This document shows positions 53,291 to 62,847 of a stretch of 64,000 nucleotides of DNA, piece by piece (the first letter of the stretch is position 1; each line of letters begins with the position of its first letter). The position numbers and the translations under genes are program-made. A model generated the notes under the pieces. It was not told the DNA's origin and ran no database searches. It saw only the letters and a program-made list of their open reading frames with translations. The DNA lies in contig NZ_JAINDF010000002.1 of assembly GCF_023006325.1 (NCBI RefSeq), positions 186,001-250,000 on the forward strand. Reading direction: 5' to 3'. Source of the DNA: Kordiimonas marina (GTDB lineage: Bacteria > Pseudomonadota > Alphaproteobacteria > Sphingomonadales > Kordiimonadaceae).

Positions 53291-53345
53291 TATAAACCGG
53301 TCAATCAAAATAATCTGACGCTCAGATAAGCGATATTTGTCTGTG

Positions 53346-53390
53346 GGAAAAAGCGTGGAAATCCATCAGGAATGCAGGATTTCCGCGCTT
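53346..53390 (-). terminator. Terminator of the SH3-domain gene, overlapping its stop
   Basis: A 14-pair stem (53351-53364 with 53377-53390, one G-U pair) with a 12-base loop; on the minus strand it ends in CGCTTTTTCCC. The TAA stop of the gene forms the base of the stem. Confidence 0.8.
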
Positions 53391-53898
53391 ATTTGAACTC
53401 TTCGCGCGGGAAGACACCCCAGAGGTACTTGCGCTCGGTCCAGGCCTTGGTGCCATCGATCTCAAGCCGGCACCAAGTACCCTGGCAGGCGAGCAGGTCC
53501 CCGATAACCCCCGGGTCCGCGGTCAGGCGCAGGGGCGAGCGTGGGTCCGGGTCGGCATACAGCTTATGCATCCGGCCCGTGATCATCGCGGTCCGGTGCC
53601 CGGTCAGTAGGGTCACGTGAATCCAGCCGGTAGCGCCGTCGATATCCTTGACCTGGCGCCAGGGGCCATCTTCGTCCACCACCTCGAACGGTAGCCCCTT
53701 GAGGGTATAGACCCATTCGATCGGATACTGGCGGCCGGGGCCTGTGCGCATATAGGCCTTCTCGGCGTGAAGCGAAACATAGCGTGGCAGCGGTGCGCCG
53801 CTTGGCCCTGTGGTCGCGGCCGATGATGGCAGGGCGCTAACGCTAGAGAGTAGGCTAAAGGTCAGGATCAGTGAAAAAATGCTGAAAAAGCGCCGCAT
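53389..53898 (-). CDS. Exported SH3 domain-containing protein
   Basis: 169 residues with a signal peptide (residues 1-28) and two SH3-like beta repeats (DUF1058 type): YMRTGPGRQYPIEWVYTLKGLPFEVV and HKLYADPDPRSPLRLTADPGVIGDLLACQGTWCRLEIDG. Trp-containing turns (GPWRQVKD, TEWKYL-like) fit the fold. It probably binds cell wall or other proteins in the periplasm. No enzyme motif. The stop codon is within the terminator stem. Confidence 0.87.
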   Translation of the reverse strand: MRRFFSIFSLILTFSLLSSVSALPSSAATTGPSGAPLPRYVSLHAEKAYMRTGPGRQYPIEWVYTLKGLPFEVVDEDGPWRQVKDIDGATGWIHVTLLTGHRTAMITGRMHKLYADPDPRSPLRLTADPGVIGDLLACQGTWCRLEIDGTKAWTERKYLWGVFPREEFK

Positions 53899-54011
53899 CT
53901 GTGCATGTCCCCCGTCGCTTGGCGTTTGATTGAGGCGCCACCTTCTGGTACAGAAGCCTGAGTCTGAAACCGGGCAGCCTTTTCGCCCGTCAGAAAAGGT
54001 TATTTTACCGC

Positions 54012-55004
54012 ATGAGTCAAACAGGAAACCGAAACCGGCCCAAGGTTGTGGTCACGCGTAAGCTGCCGGACATTATTGAGACCCGGATGGCAGAGCTGTT
54101 CCATGTGTCCCTCAATCTTGCCGACAAGCCGTATGACCAGGAGGCCCTGAAGGCCGCCGTGGCGGATGCCGACGTGCTGGTGCCCACCGTGACGGACAAG
54201 ATCGATGCGGACGTCATTGCCGCGGCCGGTGACAAGCTGAAGCTGATTGCCAACTTCGGTGTCGGGGTCAACCATATCGACCTGGCCGCCGCGCAGGCGA
54301 AGGGCATCACCGTTACCAACACGCCGGGTGTGCTGACCGAAGACACAGCGGACCTGACGATGGCGCTTTTGCTTGCTGTGCCGCGCCGCCTGTTTGAAGG
54401 CGAGAAAATTCTGCGCGCAGGCGACTGGACCGGCTGGACGCCTACCTTCCTGATGGGCCACCGTATCCAGGGTAAGCGCCTTGGCATCATCGGCATGGGC
54501 CGCATCGGCCGCGCGGTCGCGCGCCGCGCCCAGGCCTTCAACATGGCGGTGCATTACCATAACCGGACCCGCCTGCCGGAAGAGGTGGAGACCGATCTCG
54601 AAGCCACCTTCTGGGAGGATCTGGACCAGATGCTGACGCGGATGGATTTCGTCTCGGTCAACTGTCCGCTGACCGAAGAAACCCATCATCTTCTGAACCG
54701 GGACCGGTTGAAGAAGCTGCAGGCCCATGCCGTGATCATCAACACCGCCCGCGGTGAGATCATCGATGAAGAAGCGCTCGCCGACCTCATCGAAGTCGGC
54801 CGTATTGCAGGCGCGGGCCTTGACGTGTTCGAGGCCGAACCCGAGATCAACCCCAAGCTTCTGGAGCTCGATAACGTGGTGCTGACCCCGCACATGGGCT
54901 CGGCCACCATCGAGGCCCGTGTGGCGATGGGGGAAAAGGTGCTGATCAATATCCGCGCCTTTGTCGACAAACACCGGCCGCCTGACCGGGTGCTGCCCTA
55001 CTGA
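54012..55004 (+). CDS. D-2-hydroxyacid dehydrogenase (glyoxylate/hydroxypyruvate reductase-like)
   Basis: 330 residues of the D-isomer-specific 2-hydroxyacid dehydrogenase family. The nucleotide-binding loop is GIIGMGRIGRAVARRAQ. Catalytic residues are Arg in INTARGEIID, Glu in FEAEPEI and His in LTPHMGSAT. Sequence style matches glyoxylate reductases/D-glycerate dehydrogenases, which reduce glyoxylate or hydroxypyruvate with NAD(P)H. The preceding bases (aaggttattttaccgc) give a weak ribosome site. It lies before lepA on the same strand. Confidence 0.93.
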   Translation: MSQTGNRNRPKVVVTRKLPDIIETRMAELFHVSLNLADKPYDQEALKAAVADADVLVPTVTDKIDADVIAAAGDKLKLIANFGVGVNHIDLAAAQAKGITVTNTPGVLTEDTADLTMALLLAVPRRLFEGEKILRAGDWTGWTPTFLMGHRIQGKRLGIIGMGRIGRAVARRAQAFNMAVHYHNRTRLPEEVETDLEATFWEDLDQMLTRMDFVSVNCPLTEETHHLLNRDRLKKLQAHAVIINTARGEIIDEEALADLIEVGRIAGAGLDVFEAEPEINPKLLELDNVVLTPHMGSATIEARVAMGEKVLINIRAFVDKHRPPDRVLPY

Positions 55005-55109
55005 CGGGCGCTGAGGCGACTGATTAAAACGGGGGGCGGCAACTGGTGCCGTCCTTCTCTTGTTCCGGCGGTGTGCGGAGCAGCTTTTGAAACGAGTAAC
55101 TGAACGGCC

Positions 55110-56912
55110 ATGACCGAGCTTAAAAATATTCGCAACTTTTCCATCATTGCCCACATCGACCATGGCAAGTCGACGCTGGCGGACCGGCTTATTCAGTCCA
55201 CTGGCGCGCTGACCGACCGGGAGATGAAGGCGCAGATCCTCGATTCGATGGATATCGAGCGCGAACGCGGCATCACCATCAAGGCGCAGACCGTGCGGCT
55301 GGAATATAAGGCCCAAGACGGTGAGCATTATGTGCTCAATCTGATGGATACGCCCGGTCACGTCGACTTCGCCTATGAGGTCAGCCGCTGCCTTGCTGCG
55401 TGCGAGGGCTCGCTTCTCATCGTTGATGCTAGCCAGGGCGTTGAGGCCCAGACGCTGGCCAACGTCTATCAGGCGATCGAGAACGACCATGAGATCGTGC
55501 CTGTTCTCAACAAGATCGACCTGCCGGCAGCCGAGCCCGAAAAGGTGCGCGAGCAGATCGAGGATGTCATCGGGCTCGATGCGTCGGAGGCCGTGCTGTG
55601 TTCGGCCAAGTCCGGCATTGGCATCGACGACGTGCTGGAAGCCATTGTGACGCGCCTGCCGGCGCCTGAGGGCGACAGGAATGCGCCCCTCAAGGCCATG
55701 CTGGTTGACAGCTGGTATGACAGCTACCTCGGCGTTGTCGTGCTTGTGCGCGTGATCGACGGCAGCATCAAGAAGGGCCAACTGGTCAAGATGATGGCGG
55801 CAGGGACCGACCACCAGATCGACCGGGTCGGTGTCTTCACGCCGAAAGGCGTCATGGTACCTGAACTCGGCCCGGGCGAGATCGGCTTTATCACCGCCTC
55901 GATCAAGGAAGTGGCCGACACCCATGTGGGCGATACCATCACGGATGCGAAAAAGCCGTGTGCCAAAGCACTGCCGGGCTTCAAACCCAGCCGGTCGGTG
56001 GTCTTCTGCGGTCTGTTCCCGGCCGATTCGTCCGAGTTTGAGCGCCTGCGCGATGCGCTGCAGAAGCTTCGGCTCAATGACGCCAGCTTCGAGTTTGAGG
56101 CCGAAAGCTCGGCCGCGCTCGGCTTCGGTTTCCGCTGTGGCTTCCTTGGGATGCTGCACCTGGAGATTATCCAGGAGCGCCTGTGGCGGGAATTCGATCT
56201 GGAGCTCATCACCACCAGCCCCAGCGTTATCTATAAAATCTATATGACCGACCGCACGATGGTCGAGCTGCATAACCCGGCCGATATGCCTGAGGTGGTG
56301 CGGATCGACCATATTGAGGAACCCTGGATCAACGCTACAATCCTGGTGCCGGATGACTATCTCGGCGCGGTCCTGAAGCTTTGTGAAGACAAGCGCGGTA
56401 TTCAGGATGACCTGACCTATGCCGGTAACCGGGCGATGCTCAAGTACCGTCTGCCGCTCAACGAAGTGGTCTATGATTTCTATGACCGCCTGAAGTCGGT
56501 CAGCCGCGGCTATGCGAGCTTCGATTATGAGCTGGCGGGCTATGTGGAATCCGACCTGGTGAAAATGTCGATCCTTGTCAATGCCGAGCCGGTGGACGCG
56601 CTTGCCATGCTTGTACACCGTAGCCAGGCTGAGGCCCGTGGCCGCGCGCTGTGTGAACGCCTCAAGGACCTGATCCCGCGGCAACTGTTCAAGATCCCGA
56701 TCCAGGCGGCGATCGGCGGCAAGGTTATCGCCCGCGAGACTATTTCCGCTATGCGCAAGGACGTGACCGCCAAATGTTACGGCGGCGACGTCACCCGGAA
56801 GAAGAAGCTTCTGGAGAAGCAGAAGAAGGGTAAGGCGCGTATGCGCATGTACGGTAAGGTCGAAATACCGCACGATGCCTTCATCGCCGCACTTAAAATG
56901 CGCGAAAACTGA
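55110..56912 (+). CDS. lepA: Elongation factor 4 (LepA)
   Basis: 600 residues: GTPase domain with [26 protein letters not shown] and NKIDLP, followed by EF-G-like domains II, III and V and the LepA-specific C-terminal domain ([23 protein letters not shown]). LepA affects translation elongation and subunit biogenesis under stress. It is normal length. It stands 105 bases after the dehydrogenase gene. A hairpin with a strong T run, possibly belonging to a small RNA, lies 170 bases beyond. Confidence 0.98.
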   Translation: MTELKNIRNFSIIAHIDHGKSTLADRLIQSTGALTDREMKAQILDSMDIERERGITIKAQTVRLEYKAQDGEHYVLNLMDTPGHVDFAYEVSRCLAACEGSLLIVDASQGVEAQTLANVYQAIENDHEIVPVLNKIDLPAAEPEKVREQIEDVIGLDASEAVLCSAKSGIGIDDVLEAIVTRLPAPEGDRNAPLKAMLVDSWYDSYLGVVVLVRVIDGSIKKGQLVKMMAAGTDHQIDRVGVFTPKGVMVPELGPGEIGFITASIKEVADTHVGDTITDAKKPCAKALPGFKPSRSVVFCGLFPADSSEFERLRDALQKLRLNDASFEFEAESSAALGFGFRCGFLGMLHLEIIQERLWREFDLELITTSPSVIYKIYMTDRTMVELHNPADMPEVVRIDHIEEPWINATILVPDDYLGAVLKLCEDKRGIQDDLTYAGNRAMLKYRLPLNEVVYDFYDRLKSVSRGYASFDYELAGYVESDLVKMSILVNAEPVDALAMLVHRSQAEARGRALCERLKDLIPRQLFKIPIQAAIGGKVIARETISAMRKDVTAKCYGGDVTRKKKLLEKQKKGKARMRMYGKVEIPHDAFIAALKMREN

Positions 56913-57037
56913 GGTAATTCAATCCGTTCGGTGAATTCTTTATATCTTCAAGTTCATCTTGGCGGTTACTTGAAATAAAATAGATCAGGGTGCTTTTTTG
57001 TTTACCCGTTGTTAACAGCTCTTCGGGTATAAAGAAG

Positions 57038-57125
57038 CTGCTGATACAGCTCAATAGCTCCCTTGATCTGACTGTGTCGCGCGGAACCGTCTGTCCTCCC
57101 CCGATAGCGGTTCCGCATTTTTTTG
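57038..57125 (+). ncRNA. Candidate small RNA ending in a Rho-independent terminator
   Basis: A nine-pair perfect stem (gcggaaccg/cggttccgc, 57081-57089 and 57108-57116) with an 18-base loop containing TCCTCCCCC is followed by seven T. A TATAAA box (57028-57033) lies just ahead of the proposed 5' end, but no good -35 box is spaced properly. The C-rich loop resembles anti-Shine-Dalgarno motifs of alphaproteobacterial sRNAs. It could instead be only the lepA terminator. Confidence 0.35.
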
Positions 57126-57202
57126 TGCCGCATTCGTGGCTTAGCCTCTTGCATCAAATCGATGAATGACTTTCAATGGCCCAAAGCAGGAGCAGGCACT
57201 TT

Positions 57203-58042
57203 ATGCGGGCATTTTGGAAGCTATCAGGCGTACTAGCGGCAATGGTCTTATGGGCCGTGCCGGTTTTCGCCCAAAGTCTTGACCTTCAGAACGACCCGCG
57301 CCAGCTGGGGCTTGATATCTATGGTGATATCAAGCGCGAAGTTCCGCCCGCAACCGTCGGGCTCAAGCTCGGCGAGCTGATCCAGATTTACCGGTTCCGC
57401 TGCACGCGCGTGACCGATTATCAGCTCTTCACCGTCCGCGCCAACCTCATCGACATCAAGGTCAAATGCAGCGGCGACCCGCTTTATGGTGTGACTGTGG
57501 CGTCGAACGGCTATGTGGCTGTGTATGGCGGGAATGGCATCCTTGGCGAGCTCGACCGGCGGGATGCGGTGATCTACAGCTTTGCCGCCGATGGCGCGCT
57601 CGCCCGCGATTCCCGCCTGACGGTCAAGCAGGCTGTCAGCGAAACCGTTGACCGTATGGACCTGACCCAGGGCTATAACTGGGTCTATATGTTGGGTATG
57701 GCCGGATTGATCCTGCTGATCGGGGTCGGGGGGGTGATGATCTGGTTCAAGGCCTGGCGCCGCCGCAAAGGCCGTCCGCGCAAGCGCCGGATCAGCGAAC
57801 CCTTAAGGCGCAGTTCCACCCTCACGACAACGGCCGCCAAGGATATCCTGGTGCTCGAAAGCGAGCGCGTCATGCCGCATATCTACAGGCACCCGTCGGG
57901 GGTTTTCATCGCGCAGGGCCGGCGTGGCAAGCGGCGCTTTTTCAACTCCATCATCTGGGCTGTGACCTATCGGATACTGGGGTGGAAACTGTTCCAGACC
58001 GTTCCGCCCAAGGTGGAAACTGCGCCCGAAGATCATCAGTAG
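57203..58042 (+). CDS. Hypothetical exported membrane protein
   Basis: 279 residues: a signal peptide (about 1-23, cleavage after VFAQ), an extracytoplasmic beta-rich domain to about 165, a single membrane helix (WVYMLGMAGLILLIGVGGV), and a basic cytoplasmic tail (RRRKGRPRKRRISEPLRR). I do not recognise the family. The start is uncertain: an in-frame ATG nine codons upstream has no ribosome site, while GGAGCAGG precedes the chosen ATG. It converges with the two-helix gene at 58047. Confidence 0.72.
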   Translation: MRAFWKLSGVLAAMVLWAVPVFAQSLDLQNDPRQLGLDIYGDIKREVPPATVGLKLGELIQIYRFRCTRVTDYQLFTVRANLIDIKVKCSGDPLYGVTVASNGYVAVYGGNGILGELDRRDAVIYSFAADGALARDSRLTVKQAVSETVDRMDLTQGYNWVYMLGMAGLILLIGVGGVMIWFKAWRRRKGRPRKRRISEPLRRSSTLTTTAAKDILVLESERVMPHIYRHPSGVFIAQGRRGKRRFFNSIIWAVTYRILGWKLFQTVPPKVETAPEDHQ

Positions 58043-58046
58043 GCCA

Positions 58047-58259
58047 TCAGTGGCCTGTGGGGGACTTCCAGTTGATGCCGGTCACCAGCGAAATCAGGTT
58101 CGCGGTCAGGACCAGGAACGCCACCAGGGCGGCGAACTGGATATAAAAGGCGGGGATCAGCGGTACCTCCCCCAGCTTGGTGCGTTTCTCACGCCAGCGG
58201 GCGAACAGCCACACGACAAGCGACGCCACAAGCCCGACGATATTCATTCTAAGCGACAC
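58047..58259 (-). CDS. Small two-helix membrane protein
   Basis: 70 residues with helices at about 6-19 (IVGLVASLVVWLF) and 38-62 (YIQFAALVAFLVLTANLISLV). Between them lies a basic REKRTKLGEVPLIP loop. Unknown function. The start codon is GTG, 15 bases after the EAL gene's stop, so the two are probably cotranscribed. An internal ATG four codons on is an alternative. Confidence 0.6.
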   Translation of the reverse strand: MSLRMNIVGLVASLVVWLFARWREKRTKLGEVPLIPAFYIQFAALVAFLVLTANLISLVTGINWKSPTGH

Positions 58260-58274
58260 AGGGGTATCTCACGG

Positions 58275-59885
58275 TTATTCGGTTTTGGGGCTGAAGTCGG
58301 GCTTGCCGAAATAGAAGCCCTGGCCGAAATCGACATTGAGTGACCGTAGGAAGTCGGCCTGATACTGGGTTTCGACATGTTCACCGATGGTTTTGATGCC
58401 GAGGTCCGCACACAGGCGCACGATCGACAACAGGAAGGTGGGCGAATACTCGGGCTCGGCCATGCCCTCGACGTAGGAGCCGTCGATCTTGACATAATCG
58501 ACGTTGAAGGCGCGCAGATACTGATAGCCTGATGCCCCGGCCCCGAAATCATCCAGGCAGAGGTGATAACCCATCGCCTTGATGTCATTGAGGATGCCCT
58601 GCACGGTATCCAGGTTCTTGATCGCGGTGGTTTCCGTCAGCTCCAACAGGATGGAGCGGGACACATCCTTGGACTGGGACAGCAGTTTTACCAGCTGGTC
58701 GACATAACGGCCGCTATCGAGCGTCCGGCCGGAGATATTGAGCGCCAGCTTCAGCGGCGTGCCCAGCTTTTTCATCTTGCGGATATAGTCGGTCGCCTTG
58801 CGGCAAACCGCCAGGTCGAACTCCTCGATCATGCCGACATCTTCGGCGAAGCGGATGATCTCGGTCGGGGTTCCGTCCTGTATGCCGTCGTCGAACCGGC
58901 TCAGCACTTCGTTATGGTGGACCTCGCCGGTGGTCAGCGACATCACCGGCTGGAAGGCGATCTTGAAGGTGCCGGTCTCGATCATCGAACGGATGCTGGA
59001 AACGCGCCGCTGTGTGGCGCTTGCCATATCGTCATAAGCGGCGGACAGGCGGTCGAAGCTGACACTGCCGGGGTCTTCGCAGAATTTGGCGAGAATATAG
59101 GAAAGCGTCCGCAGGACCTGGTCTTCCGAAATCTGCTGGGTGTCGGATGCCAACGTGGAATAGGCGGTCTTGAGCCGGACATTCTCATCCACCTTGCCGA
59201 GACTGTCGCCCAGGATGCTGCCGTCGGCCTTGGCCCGGTGCAGGAAGGCGAAATGCCGGTCGCCGATCTGGCCCGCGAGCTCCCCGTCCACGGACAGGGT
59301 CTTGAGGTGGGCGGCAACGCGGTGGAGGAGGGCGCGCATATATTGCGGGCCGAACTTCTGGCGGGCTTCATCCAGCCCTTCCACCTCAACCGCAGTCATA
59401 TAGAGATTGTTGCCTGCCGGGTTCTCTTTCATCGTGCGAGAGGCAAGGTCCATGAATGTCTGCTGGCTCAGGAGGCCGGTTTCCCGGTCCATGCCGTCAT
59501 CGCGGCTGCTGCTGCCGAGCGGTGCGGCACGGAGCGCGAGGAAGATACGGCCGTCCGCGTCCGGCATCCGGAGCGCAAAAAGCCTGAGGGCATGGTTGCG
59601 GCCGCTGCCGGCGATAAAGCGGATCGGGATCGGCCCGATACGGCCTTTGTGGGTCAGGTGCAGGAGGAGGGCGGCGAACACGTCGCGGTCATCGCTGTCG
59701 ATTGTGTTAAAGATATTGCCGCCAACAAGGCTGGCGCCCGGCTTGGCGCCGATGCGTTCCACGGCCCCGCCTTCGAAAAGGATCAGGCCGTCCTTGTCGA
59801 TTTCAAAGAAGATTTCCGCCGCAGCAAAAGCAAACGCGACAAATCGCTCACGTTCCTTTTTCAGCTCTTCCATCTGGCCCGTCAT
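58275..59885 (-). CDS. PAS - degenerate GGDEF - EAL domain protein
   Basis: 536 residues, cytoplasmic. Residues 15-130 are PAS-like. Residues 130-280 are GGDEF-like, but the signature reads QIGDRHFAF, so cyclase activity is unlikely. The EAL domain (about 285-530) retains NEVLSRF, LNISG, ELTETT, DDFGAG, KIDGSYV, GEHVET and GQGFYFG, so c-di-GMP hydrolysis is plausible. GGAG precedes the ATG. It is followed by a two-helix membrane protein gene that may tether it, though that is inference. Confidence 0.92.
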   Translation of the reverse strand: MTGQMEELKKERERFVAFAFAAAEIFFEIDKDGLILFEGGAVERIGAKPGASLVGGNIFNTIDSDDRDVFAALLLHLTHKGRIGPIPIRFIAGSGRNHALRLFALRMPDADGRIFLALRAAPLGSSSRDDGMDRETGLLSQQTFMDLASRTMKENPAGNNLYMTAVEVEGLDEARQKFGPQYMRALLHRVAAHLKTLSVDGELAGQIGDRHFAFLHRAKADGSILGDSLGKVDENVRLKTAYSTLASDTQQISEDQVLRTLSYILAKFCEDPGSVSFDRLSAAYDDMASATQRRVSSIRSMIETGTFKIAFQPVMSLTTGEVHHNEVLSRFDDGIQDGTPTEIIRFAEDVGMIEEFDLAVCRKATDYIRKMKKLGTPLKLALNISGRTLDSGRYVDQLVKLLSQSKDVSRSILLELTETTAIKNLDTVQGILNDIKAMGYHLCLDDFGAGASGYQYLRAFNVDYVKIDGSYVEGMAEPEYSPTFLLSIVRLCADLGIKTIGEHVETQYQADFLRSLNVDFGQGFYFGKPDFSPKTE

Positions 59886-60080
59886 ACCGTCTCCGTCAGT
59901 CGGCCCCCGCGTCTTACCCTACCTATAGGAGCCTTGCGCGTTAAAGGCTATCCAAAATGCCTGGCTGGTCAGTTCGGGAGTAAATTTTCAGGGCGTACAC
60001 CGGAATTTTACTTGCCCCGCGCCGGTTGGCATGGCTTCTGGTAGGACGCATTATAAACAAATCAAAGGGGGAGGATGACG

Positions 60081-62129
60081 ATGTTCCTACGTGGCATTTT
60101 CATGGTGGCCCTGGCGGCGATGAGCCTGAAGGCCGTCGCCGACGACACCAAAATCGACTATCAGGATATCTTCAATCTCGAATACGCCTCAGATCCAAGG
60201 ATCACGCCGGACGGCAAATCGGTCGTCTATGTGCGCAATTCCATGGACATCATGACCGACAGCACCCGCGCCAACATCTGGACTGTGGGGCTCGACGGCA
60301 AGGGCCATAAGCCGATCCTGTCCGGCAAGGCCAACTACCGGATGCCGCGTTTCTCGCCGGACGGCACGCGCATGGCTTATGTGTCCTCGGTCGAAGGCAA
60401 GACGCAGATCTATGTCCGCTGGCTCGCCACGGGGGAGACCGCGCGGGTAACCGACTTGCAGTTTGGTCCCAGCTCGCTGGCCTGGTCGCCGGACGGCACC
60501 CAGATCGCCTTCACCATGTTTGTGCCCAAGAAGCAGAAGACCTTTTTCTCCCTGCCCGCGAAGCCCAAGGGCGCCAAGTGGGCCGGTCCCGCGCAGGTGA
60601 TCGATCGCGCCACCTACCGCATCAACGAAGTCGGCTATCTGCCGCACGGCTATACCCAGATTTTCGTGGTCCCCGCCGATGGCGGCACGCCCCGGCAGGT
60701 GACCAAGGGGGACTATAACTACGGCGGCCAGATGGCCTGGATGCCGGACAGTAAAACCATCGTCCTGTCGGTCAACCGCTCCGAAAACTGGCAGCTCAAC
60801 CCGCTTGAGAGCGAGATTTACACGCTGGGCATCGATGACGGCAAGCTGACGCAGCTCACCCACCGCAAGGGCCCGGACGCAGGCCCACAGGTGTCGCCGG
60901 ACGGCAGTCTGATCGCCTATGTCGGCTTCGACGACAAGGGGATGCAAAGCCAGAACCAACAGCTTTATGTTATGGGCGCGGACGGCAGCAACCCACATAT
61001 GCTGACGCCGGACCTGGACCGTGCCATCGCCGAGTTCCAATGGAGCAAGGACGGCAAGGGCCTTTACTATAGCTATGACGACCGTGGCACCCGCCATGTG
61101 TCCTACGTCACGCTCGCAGGTGCTGGCCGCAAGATCACCGGCAAGGTTGGCGGCCAGTCGCTCGGCCGTCCCTACACCAGCGGTGATTTCCGCGCGGCCC
61201 CTGATGGCCGTGTCGTCTTCACGCTGGGCCGCACCGAACGTCCGGCTGACCTGGCGGTTGTGGACCGGATCGGCCGCGTAACGCCGATCACCGCGCTCAA
61301 CGAGGACATCTTCGGCCACAAGAAGCTGGCGGGTGTTGAGGAGCTGAATTTCGATTCCTCCGTCGACAAGACGCCGATCGAAGCCTGGCTGATGAAGCCG
61401 GTGGATTTCGACCCATCGAAGAAATATCCGCTGCTTCTGGAAATCCACGGCGGCCCGCACGCGGCCTACGGCCCGGATTTTGCCGCCGAGGACCAGCTTT
61501 ATGCCGCCCATGGCTATGTGGTCGTTTACGTCAACCCGCGCGGCAGCACCTCGTATGGCGCGGCGTTCGCCAACATGATCCATCATGACTATCCGTCGCA
61601 CGACTATGACGACCTGATGGATGCGGTGAACCTGGTGATCGGCCAGGGCTATATCGATACCGACCAGCTTTATATCACCGGTGGCTCCGGCGGCGGTGTG
61701 CTGTCGGCCTGGACCATCGGCCACACCAACCGCTTCCGCGCGGCCGTGGTGGTCAAGCCGGTCATCAACTGGACCAGCTTCGTGCTGACCGCCGACTTCA
61801 GCCCTTATTTCGTCAAATACTGGTTCCCGGACATGCCGTGGAACGCGCAGGAAACCTACTGGAAGCATTCGCCGCTCGCCTACGTCGGCAATGTGAAGAC
61901 CCCGACCATGATGATGGTCGGCCAGGAGGATTACCGCACCCCGGATTCGGAGACCGAGCAATTCTATGAAGCGCTTAAGCTTCAGGGCATCGATTCCGTC
62001 ATGGTGCGCATCCCGCAGTCCGGCCACCATATCGCCGCCAAGCCCAGCAACCTGGTGCAGAAGGTCGGCAACATCCTCGCCTGGTTCAAAGACCATGACG
62101 GCAAGGACGAGAAAAAAGCGGCCGAGTAA
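60081..62129 (+). CDS. S9 family prolyl oligopeptidase, exported
   Basis: 682 residues with a signal peptide (cleavage after VADD region, about residue 20). A seven-bladed beta-propeller-like region with repeated FSPDG/WSPDG motifs precedes the alpha/beta hydrolase domain. Catalytic residues: Ser536 in GGSGGG, Asp617 in GQEDYRTP and His649 or His650 in SGHHIAAKP. It likely removes dipeptides or short peptides in the periplasm. GGGGGAGG precedes; the second ATG (60081) has the better spacing. A terminator follows. Confidence 0.95.
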   Translation: MFLRGIFMVALAAMSLKAVADDTKIDYQDIFNLEYASDPRITPDGKSVVYVRNSMDIMTDSTRANIWTVGLDGKGHKPILSGKANYRMPRFSPDGTRMAYVSSVEGKTQIYVRWLATGETARVTDLQFGPSSLAWSPDGTQIAFTMFVPKKQKTFFSLPAKPKGAKWAGPAQVIDRATYRINEVGYLPHGYTQIFVVPADGGTPRQVTKGDYNYGGQMAWMPDSKTIVLSVNRSENWQLNPLESEIYTLGIDDGKLTQLTHRKGPDAGPQVSPDGSLIAYVGFDDKGMQSQNQQLYVMGADGSNPHMLTPDLDRAIAEFQWSKDGKGLYYSYDDRGTRHVSYVTLAGAGRKITGKVGGQSLGRPYTSGDFRAAPDGRVVFTLGRTERPADLAVVDRIGRVTPITALNEDIFGHKKLAGVEELNFDSSVDKTPIEAWLMKPVDFDPSKKYPLLLEIHGGPHAAYGPDFAAEDQLYAAHGYVVVYVNPRGSTSYGAAFANMIHHDYPSHDYDDLMDAVNLVIGQGYIDTDQLYITGGSGGGVLSAWTIGHTNRFRAAVVVKPVINWTSFVLTADFSPYFVKYWFPDMPWNAQETYWKHSPLAYVGNVKTPTMMMVGQEDYRTPDSETEQFYEALKLQGIDSVMVRIPQSGHHIAAKPSNLVQKVGNILAWFKDHDGKDEKKAAE

Positions 62130-62153
62130 GAGGCTCACTGCTGAAGCAATAGA

Positions 62154-62180
62154 AAAGGGCCCCGCTTGGGGCCCTTTTTG
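62154..62180 (+). terminator. Terminator after the S9 peptidase gene
   Basis: Stem aaagggcccc/ggggcccttt with a four-base loop GCTT, then TTTTTG. It lies 25 bases past the stop. Confidence 0.9.
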
Positions 62181-62251
62181 TTTGGATAAACGCTGCGACT
62201 TCTGAATATTGGACTATGTTGAATTTATATTTGCCAGGGGAGAGTCACTAA

Positions 62252-62686
62252 GTGACCGGTGTAGGGAAAGGTGTGGAGAGATTGGGTATAAAGGTATTGG
62301 CGTTTTGGCTCGTCCTTTGCCTGCTATTCCCTCTAATTGAGAAGGTTTCTCCAGTCGGGTCAATTTCCCCTTTTCTGCTGGTTCTGGATAAATGCATGGG
62401 ACTGGCAAATGACACCAATTGGGGTTTTTTATTTGCAGCCCTCATTATGTCGTTCATCCATATCCTTCTCTATTGGGGAGGTGGGCGGTATGTCGCAAAC
62501 CATAAGTACCGAGCCACGCATTTGGCATTGGCTGCGGGGACTTTGTTGGGGGTCGGTGCTTTGAGGGGAGATGTATTTCCGGTGTACGGTCTTTTGGCCC
62601 TTGGTTTGGCCTGCATATATTTTTTCGGTAAGCGTGCTGGCCCTGCATTTTGGTGGGTTAGTTCGGTGTTGTTAATTATGATGTGA
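62252..62686 (+). CDS. Hypothetical membrane protein, AT-rich
   Basis: 144 residues with four hydrophobic segments (about 13-35, 52-74, 86-103 and 112-142). No family recognised. The GTG start follows GGGGAGAG by nine bases. Base use is distinctly less GC-rich than the S9 peptidase before it. It lies in a small AT-rich segment with the next gene, between two ordinary metabolic genes. It may be foreign or fast-evolving. Confidence 0.55.
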   Translation: MTGVGKGVERLGIKVLAFWLVLCLLFPLIEKVSPVGSISPFLLVLDKCMGLANDTNWGFLFAALIMSFIHILLYWGGGRYVANHKYRATHLALAAGTLLGVGALRGDVFPVYGLLALGLACIYFFGKRAGPAFWWVSSVLLIMM

Positions 62687-62847
62687 CTGCCTCTGGGCAT
62701 TCTGGGAGTAAGCCTAATTCCCCAGTCACAAGCTCCCGGCCTTAATCTGAAGCTGGGTACGTCGGGCAACTGGTTTCCAGACGAAAAAGAGCAGAAAATT
62801 AATTGCGGTGGCCGGTTTTCAGAGGCCTCTTGAGAAGTGAATAAACT

